Source: Adiantum capillus-veneris (Eukaryota > Streptophyta > Polypodiopsida > Polypodiales > Pteridaceae). From it: a stretch of DNA of 64,000 nt. This document shows positions 58,351 through 64,000 of this stretch, one piece after another. The notes beneath the pieces are model-generated. The model was not told the DNA's origin. It saw only the letters and a list, made by a program, of their open reading frames with translations, and did not search any database. The stretch covers positions 131,789,420 to 131,853,419 of the forward strand of contig CM043964.1 in NCBI GenBank assembly GCA_014529385.2. Reading direction: 5' to 3'. The number at the start of each line of letters is the position of its first letter. Position 1 is the stretch's first letter. Both the position numbers and the translations under genes were made by a program.

Positions 58351-60171
58351 GGTGAGTTCAAGGACCTTGATGACGATTCATCTTCACAGCAAAGTGGAAG
58401 CAAGTTTTCTAAGACAGCACCGAAAGGAGAAGTAACGGTAAACCAGGAGCAGCTTGTAGATAGAGAAATTGAGGACCAGGAGTATATTCCGGAACCTTTC
58501 CCTGAAGATGCCTTGGAACCTCTAGAATGGGAACACATACTAGCAACATTGGATGTCTGTACCATTACCGACAGTCCAACAACAAAATTTTGCGATCAGG
58601 ATGGCTATGATGTGCTACCCTATTACATGGTAAGCGTTGTACCAGAAAAAGAGACGATAGAACTTCCAGAACAAGAAGAGTTTTACAACTCCTCTGAACA
58701 TTTGGAAGTAAATGATGATGCAGATAATGAGAGTTCAGACACCTCAAGTGAGCGTGGAAATGAAACCAAGAATATCAAGTTTTATGATTTTGCTAATCAG
58801 CACCCTAGACGCCAAGAACGCTATAGGAGGAAACGAGCAGGAAACAAAGCGAGAGAAAGTTTGATGCCCATGATAAAATGTAAAACTCACTATTTGATGC
58901 TTGTAAAAGCAGAGGATTGTGTAAAAGATCTAATATCGGGAAGATTCTCAAAGAATCGAAAAGAAAGAACGCGAGAGGAAATAAAACAGGTAAAACCGAA
59001 AGATAAAACTGAAACAAAATCACAAAAATCTGAAAAATCAAAAAGAGAAACAACAAAAGACCAAGAGTGGACCAAACTGGAGTGTAAACAGAAATACCAA
59101 GAACTGAAACGGTCTCTGAGAGAGATATGGACTACTGAAGAAGATAGTGATGGTAAAGGGGAGTCAGAAAAGGGCAACATGAACGTACCATCACACTATC
59201 GGAAATTTACTATCCAAGACAGAAAAATCATCATGACACCACCAATAAGGGAGAGAACTAACCAAGAATCTTACGATGGGCCTGAAAATGCAAAAAAGAT
59301 AGACCTCGCAGAACCAGGTGAAAAGCCTAAGCCGGTCTATATAGCTAACGATTTAGAGCCTGAGGAGGAAGAACAGCTAACACAACTACTCAAGAAGTAT
59401 AAAGATGTGTTCGCTTGGTCCTATAAAGACCTCAAAGGAGTTGATCCATTGATATGCCAACATACAATTCCTTTGAAATCGGATGCAAAACCTAGAAAAC
59501 AACGTCCTTATACATATAATGACACATTTGCTAAACGAATCAAAGAAGAGATTGATAAATTGATGGAAGCGGAATTCATCTATGAGATTGAACATACAGA
59601 TTGGGTGTCACCCATTGTGGTAGTTTCCAAAAAGAATGGAAAACTGCGAGTGTGTGTAAACCTCAAGAAGGTGAATGCAGCAACCATAAGGGATAATTAT
59701 CCCTTGCCAATCACAGAACATGTCCTTGAGCGAGTGGCCGGGAAACAGGCTTATTCCTTTCTGGATGGGTTTTCAGGATACAACCAACTGGCAATAGCAA
59801 GGGAGGATAAACACAAAATAGCGTTTTCCACAGAATGGGGAATTCATGCGTATCGAGTTATACCATTTGGCTTAACTAATGCACCAGCCACTTTCCAGAG
59901 GTTAATGACTCACGCATTCAAGGAATACCTAAGAATATTCTTAGAAATTTACATGGATGACCTGTGTGTACACTCTCTTCTACGAGAGGAACATATGAAC
60001 CATTTGCCAAAGGTCTTTAAAAAGTGCATGACATATCGAATTTGTCTTAACCCGGAAAAGTGTGTATTTATGGTTAAGCAAGGACAAATCTTAGGACACA
60101 TTGTCTCAAGAAATGGAATAACCACAGACTTAGACAAAGTCAAAGTAATTGTAGACCTACCCAGGCCTACT
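58351..60171 (+). pseudogene. gypsy II Gag C-terminus and reverse transcriptase, truncated
   Basis: One long open frame starts at 58219. Its first part is acidic and low in complexity (DDDSSSQQSGS; REIEDQEYIPEPFPED), then basic (KERTREEIKQVKPKDK). The reverse transcriptase starts near 59340: FAWSYKDLKGVDPLICQH, RVCVNLKKVNAATIRDNY, YSFLDGFSGYNQLAI (first catalytic Asp), PFGLTNAPATFQRLM, LEIYMDDLCVHS (the Asp-Asp pair, intact) and GQILGHIVSRNGI. It ends at DLPRPTQN, the point where RT normally leads to RNase H. From about 60172 the frame runs into satellite, so the last ~35 residues are not element sequence. No protease motif was recognised. Confidence 0.85.
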
Positions 60172-60788
60172 CAAAACACACAATGGACAGTAGGTTGGAA
60201 AAGTGCCAAACCTCTCCCCCAAACGATCCACGTCATCAGACTAGAGATTGGACTATTCAATAGAGAGAGCTTGGACAGGTGATGGACCTTCAAACCACCA
60301 TGGGTTAAAACCTCCATAACACAATGTTTAGTAGGTTGGACAAGTGGTGGACATGTACCCCAAACCATGCACGTGATCAGACTAGAGATGGGACTAGTCA
60401 ATAGAGCTAGCTTGGACAGGTGGTGGACCTTCAAACAACCTTGGGCTAAAACCTCAATAACACAATAGATAGTAGGTTGGATAAGTGGTGGAACTTTGTC
60501 CCAAACCATCCATGGTAATAAAAAAAGTAGTTACACTCCATTCACACATTAACCTTGAAATAATACAGATAGCTTCTTTCAAAGTAGCTATCTTGGACAG
60601 GTGGTGGACCTTCGAATAATCTTGGGCTAAAACCTCCATAACACAATGGATAGTAGGTTGGGAAAGTGGTGGAGCTTTCCCATAAACCATCCATGGTAGT
60701 AAACATAGTAGCTACACTCCATTCACACATTGAACTTCAGACAAAAGAGATAGATTTTTTCAATAGATCTATCTTGGATAGGTGGTGG
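60172..60788 (-). repeat. satellite block 5 (inverted), between gypsy II and the hAT left end
   Basis: About 3.5 monomers of the ~180-bp satellite in minus orientation (AACACAATGGACAGTAGG, then GGTGGACCTTCAAACCACC). The left border cuts into gypsy II pol at about 60171. The right border is the target octamer of the hAT element. Confidence 0.92.
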
Positions 60789-60796
60789 ACCTTCAA
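60789..60796. repeat. 8-bp target site duplication of the hAT element (left end)
   Basis: accttcaa directly precedes CAGGGATTT. It matches the reverse complement of the octamer at 26269-26276. Confidence 0.85.
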
Positions 60797-61433
60797 CAGG
60801 GATTTCATTAACGTAATCACAATCGGGTGATTACGTGAATAACTTTAGTATTTACACAAAAATTTCACATGATCATGTTAATTGTTAACATGACTTTGAT
60901 TATGACCTGCAAAGATCTATAGGGCCAGTTAGCCCTCCAGGTTTTCCATTTTTTCTAGTGGGGCCCGCCGGGCTCTTCCATTTTCCCGGCAGGCCTGTCG
61001 GGTATATGTAATAGCCTAGCGGGCCCGCCGGGAAAATGAGAAATCCCGGCGGCAATAATTTTATATAGTAAACAGTGTGCTAATCGTGGTCTTTTAGCTA
61101 GGCAAATCCTTGTGAAGTGTATCCGAGTGCCCGGTATAGTCATCTCCTTGTGAATTAACCTAAGGTTACAGAGTCACAGGTCCTTTTTTGGGCCGAACGT
61201 GATTCTTAATTCGGTAACCACTTCTAAAAAATTTTAATTTGTTTACCAACATAAAGGTACGAAACCAAAACAACTAAAAACTTGGAGAGTCATGCTCATT
61301 GCGAAGAAGCCATTGGTCCAAATGAGAGTTGTAATTGGTTTTAGAAGATGAGCATATGTAAATGATGAGTCGATAGTCAAGGGTCGGATGTCTTATACTA
61401 GTGTATCGGGCATATAAAGATCCTTGAAGTCTT

Positions 61434-61798
61434 GCATTTGAGTTGATTTACACTTGTCACTCCACAATATAAGAGCTCTAATTCTTAATTGGGTTAAAAT
61501 AGCTTTTATATATTGAATTGTTTGCATGGGTGGGCTACAATAATTATCACTTGGTACAAGTAGTCCTCCATTGAGTGATTATATTGAAGATTTATTTGCG
61601 TTAGTTCATGAATTGGTTTATACAGAGAGTGCATTTGAGTTGATTTACACTTGTCACTCCACAATATAAGATCTCTAATCCTTAATTGGGTTAAAATAGC
61701 TTTTATATATTGAATTCACTGGGTACAAGTAGTCCTCAATTGAGTGATTATATTGAAGATTTATTTGCATTAGTTCATGCATTGGTTATACAGAGAGT
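61434..61798 (+). repeat. tandem duplication, two units (197 and 168 bp)
   Basis: GCATTTGAGTTGATTTACAC begins both units (61434 and 61631), and both end CAGAGAGT. The second lacks about 28 bp containing GTTTGCATGGGTGGGC. The duplication lies in the presumed leader or intron of the transposase gene. Confidence 0.9.
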
Positions 61799-62191
61799 GC
61801 ATTATGTATTACGATAGTTATTAGTGCATGAAATGATCAATCATATATTTGAGTTCTTTCGTTTGTTTTTTTGTAGCAATTGAAATTAGATGTGTCTTAT
61901 TGTTTTCAAATCAAAGTAGACATATAAATAATCATTATAATAATAATTGCATAGAGAGATTCATAGCATTTCTATAGTTATTATGCCATGCATAGACTAC
62001 ATTGCAATGTGTATGGTTGATCATAATATAGGTGATCAATATGTGGATTGATTAGCATGCATTGAAAATCTTATATTGTGCATCATGGTTACTTTCATAT
62101 TGAATGGTTTTTAAATCTTAATATATATTGAAAATAAGAAAAATGTTCCAAAAACTGAACATCTGGTTCTTTTGTCATTAGTTTTAATCTA

Positions 62192-62310
62192 AAAGCAATC
62201 GAGCAAAATTTGGGCACAAGTGGTACGAAGAAGCCAAAGAATAAAAAAGCTTCTCGCAAAGAGTGGGATTATGCTCACAACATATACGGTCGATATATGG
62301 AGTGGCAAAG
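62192..62310 (+). pseudogene. hAT transposase N-terminal exon (first half of BED finger)
   Basis: After a TTGTCATTAG acceptor-like site an open stretch encodes GTSGTKKPKNKKASRKEW, then DYAHNIYGRYMEWQ. This is a basic leader followed by the aromatic-rich start of a BED zinc finger. The gypsy II LTR interrupts it at 62311. The minus strand from 47363 continues in the same frame with CKFCHTT, the first Cys pair of the finger. The two pieces thus form one exon. The 5-base flanks at the LTRs, caaag here and caatg there, differ at one base, as expected for an old target duplication. Confidence 0.7.
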
Positions 62311-63241
62311 TGTTGGACAGATACGCCGCGACAGACGTCAGTACAACGAGAACTCGCCTAACATGTAATGTCAACTAAGGACGAAGCTCGACCCGCAGGT
62401 GCATGGAAGCAAGCATAAGGTGTCAACCGACACTCGATCGACTCCTAACTAATTCCTCCAGAGGTCTCTACCAATTGTCTAAGTCACAACCTTCAAGAGT
62501 GAAAAAGAGGAAACTTACTACAACGCTTTCTAGAGCAGAACACCCATCAAACAATCTCAAAACACCATAGAACTTGAAGGAGACCCTACTAATACCAATA
62601 GGCTGCTCTCCCTAAGGTCTATGAACCAAAATCACGACCCAAAACACCAGGTGCAGAAACACGTAGGATGTCTGGCCAAAATCTACAGGTCTTCGTTTCC
62701 GAAATCTAAAGTGCCTAATGTGTAGTTCTACTCAATGTGAATACGTGGATATGCTGTAATGCAAAATCGGACAACGTATGCTCACCCAAACAACTGATGA
62801 AGCTCGTAGAAGGAGCTCGCAAAGGCGGACCGTACGTGCGCAATGTTGGTATCGGCGCGTAGCTCTAGTCGAGGGCAACACATTGCAGTTCTTCGCACTC
62901 GATTCCGACCACCGGAGCTCACGTAGCGTCAGAATGAAGCTCACACTCTCTCTTTCGTACACAGTACGCTCGCTCACAGACTTCAAACTTGTTTTAAAAT
63001 GACAAAAGGTTTTTCATTAAGGTCAAAGCGCTATATATACCTTACAACTTCTCAAACCCTAAAGTTTCAAAATCAACCATCTACTCAATCTACCTATCAA
63101 AACTGGGATACAATCTAGAAACTTTTGTAAGTCCCAATATTTACAAGGTGAAAAATTGGGTTTTCCTCAATGAATGAATAATTACAAAAATAATAGTCCT
63201 CCGAGTAGTTAGATGCCGTGGGGTGTGTCCAGCTTCTAGCA
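62311..63241 (-). repeat. gypsy II 3' LTR (right, inverted)
   Basis: 931 bp, reverse complement of 47364-48296 with a few percent divergence. On the minus strand it is directly preceded by a polypurine tract, so it is the 3' LTR of an element whose interior lies to the right. The half-palindrome CACGTAGGATGTCT is at 62660-62673. Confidence 0.9.
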
Positions 63242-63243
63242 TT

Positions 63244-63256
63244 CCCCCCCTCCTTG
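63244..63256 (-). promoter_or_regulatory. gypsy II polypurine tract
   Basis: On the minus strand AAGGAGGGGGGGAA lies immediately before the LTR start TGCTAGAAGC, the expected plus-strand priming site. Confidence 0.85.
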
Positions 63257-63292
63257 CTCATGTCGTCCCTGACATGGCCTTGATCAACTGCT

Positions 63293-64000
63293 TCATCTTA
63301 TCATTTTTCGCATCTTTAGCAGTAATTCGTACCTGGCATGTAGGTTCAGCATTGTTGGGCCAAAGATATCTGTATTCATGGTGAAGAACCCTGTATAGAA
63401 TGCTTCTTCAAAAGCCTGGAGGTGATAGGCTGGTAGAAACATGATTCTTTGATACAGCGCATGTATCACCTCCTTTGAAGGCTGACCTGACAGATCATAA
63501 GCACATCTGTATGTATCTTGGAAGAAGAATATGTTGCCGGTCACCTGGCCTGCCTTGAAGGTCTCAAACACTGCTAAGATGGTTCTGCAAATCTTCCTCA
63601 TCATAATGCATGTAAGGTCAGGTGAGCCAGTGAACAACATTATGGCACCCGTTAGGGTTTTCACCATGTATTGGACACTTATTCTCTCACCTGCCTTCAC
63701 GCCCGGCAGCTTTGGGTAGTTCAGCCAAGTAGGTTGGCTTCTTTGCAAAATTTCTTGTGCCTTCCACGTCCTAACCCTTGGTAGAGGACAGAAGCTGAGA
63801 TTGTCTCTGATGTCTTTAGGTGCCTCTACCAGGTGGATTAGGTATTGTGGGTACTTTGTAATCCAAGCCTTTCTCCACTTTGGCTGAGAATCCACTATAA
63901 GCTTAACTCCTTCTGGCTTCGAGGTGTCTGCATTGTAGAGAGGTATCGTTGGCTCTTCTCTGATCCGCTTGTTTATTGTTGGTGCCTCATATTTCAGCAA
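63293..64000 (-). CDS. unknown ORF at the 3' end of gypsy II (open at the window edge)
   Basis: An uninterrupted frame of at least 235 residues reaches the right edge and ends about 40 bp before the polypurine tract. It is in the sense direction of the element. It shows no integrase, RNase H or chromodomain motif. Visible segments include WRKAWITKYPQYLIHLVEAP, LPGVKAGERISVQYMVKTL and LTGAIMLFTGSPDLTCIMM, then MRKICRTILAVFETFKAGQV. It lacks a clear signal peptide or transmembrane anchor near its C-terminus. Extra 3' sense frames are known in some plant Ty3 elements (Athila-type env-like frames), but similarity to those is not shown here. Being free of stops over more than 700 bases, in an element whose other genes are broken, is notable. 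Confidence 0.55.
   Translation of the reverse strand: MLKYEAPTINKRIREEPTIPLYNADTSKPEGVKLIVDSQPKWRKAWITKYPQYLIHLVEAPKDIRDNLSFCPLPRVRTWKAQEILQRSQPTWLNYPKLPGVKAGERISVQYMVKTLTGAIMLFTGSPDLTCIMMRKICRTILAVFETFKAGQVTGNIFFFQDTYRCAYDLSGQPSKEVIHALYQRIMFLPAYHLQAFEEAFYTGFFTMNTDIFGPTMLNLHARYELLLKMRKMIR

Larger units (their letters stand above)
47364..60171 (+). mobile_element. gypsy II: Tat-like Ty3/gypsy element, 5' part, truncated in pol
   Basis: The order on the plus strand is LTR (47364-48296), primer-binding site, a non-coding leader with palindromes, Gag (about 56562-58360) and reverse transcriptase. It then stops abruptly at about 60171 against inverted satellite. A copia element and a MITE-like element are nested in the leader; without them the leader is about 1.84 kb. 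RNase H, integrase and the 3' LTR are missing here. A matching 3' LTR lies at 62311-63241 in the opposite orientation. The reverse transcriptase motif order (SYKDLKGVDP, then HTIPL) suggests Tat affinity. Confidence 0.85.
60797..62310 (+). mobile_element. hAT transposon, left terminal region up to the BED-finger exon
   Basis: The end reads CAGGGATTTCATTAACGTAA. A hairpin GTAATCAC-AATCGG-GTGATTAC lies at about 60815-60836. GC-rich boxes (GGGGCCCGCCGGG, GCGGGCCCGCCGGGAAAA, AATCCCGGCGGC) at 60955-61055 mirror those of the right end. After about 61100 the sequence is non-coding, probably promoter and first intron, until the exon at about 62192. The gypsy II LTR interrupts at 62311. Confidence 0.8.

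Noticed and set aside
47364-63241. A normal LTR retrotransposon bounded by the LTRs at 47364 and 62311
   Set aside because: The LTRs are in opposite orientation, and satellite plus a hAT end lie between pol and the right LTR; the right LTR has its polypurine tract on its right side.

Overview
The window looks like nuclear DNA of a land plant with a large, repeat-rich genome. It holds Ty3/gypsy elements of Tat-like type (two RNase H modules in one, a Tat-like reverse transcriptase in the other), a Ty1/copia element primed by initiator methionine tRNA, a hAT/DUF659 DNA transposon, and spliced gene remnants with GT-AG introns. No bacterial-style operon, rRNA or tRNA gene was seen. The exact plant group cannot be read from the sequence; a non-flowering plant is only a guess.

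Left part (1-26276). A Gag fragment (2-415) is followed by two minus-strand FCP1/HAD-phosphatase-like genes (about 1774-4370), both with altered catalytic motifs. Next is a minus-strand multi-exon gene of unknown function containing an Asp-Gly-Gln-His (ParB-like) motif (about 5429-8126). That gene and its flanking satellite are duplicated (5356-9548 and 12199-16325). The rest is a satellite of roughly 180-bp monomers with a higher-order repeat near 1.3 kb. The array reverses orientation at about 16325 and 20140, forming an inverted repeat with arms of about 3.8 kb. Everything in 12199-20135 is a noisier copy of sequence elsewhere in the window, so both a real rearrangement and an assembly fault must be considered.

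Right part (26277-64000). The most interesting object is a large hAT transposon whose two ends lie at 26277 and 60797. Both ends begin (C/T)AGGGATTT and are flanked by the same 8-bp target duplication in the satellite (accttcaa, seen as ttgaaggt at the first end). Both ends point the same way, so the element has been split by an inversion or misjoined. Its body carries a broken BED/hAT transposase and, convergent to it, two or three cargo reading frames: a protein kinase with most catalytic motifs recognisable, a degenerate RING-like zinc finger protein, and an upstream unknown ORF.

This transposon is loaded with nested insertions. Gypsy I (27115-41306, minus strand, 2.3-kb LTRs) has a 3.5-kb TG...CA insertion in one LTR. 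Gypsy II sits in the transposase BED finger; its LTRs at 47364-48296 and 62311-63241 are now in opposite orientation. Gypsy II in turn contains a complete copia insertion (49125-54191, duplication gtttc) and a 1.34-kb MITE-like insertion at TTAA (54859-56197). Its untranslated leader carries four copies of a 24-bp palindrome. The gypsy II polymerase stops at about 60171, directly against satellite, which marks one breakpoint of the proposed inversion. The inferred order of events is: satellite, hAT, gypsy I and II, copia/MITE/solo-LTR insertions; the inversion happened after gypsy II inserted.
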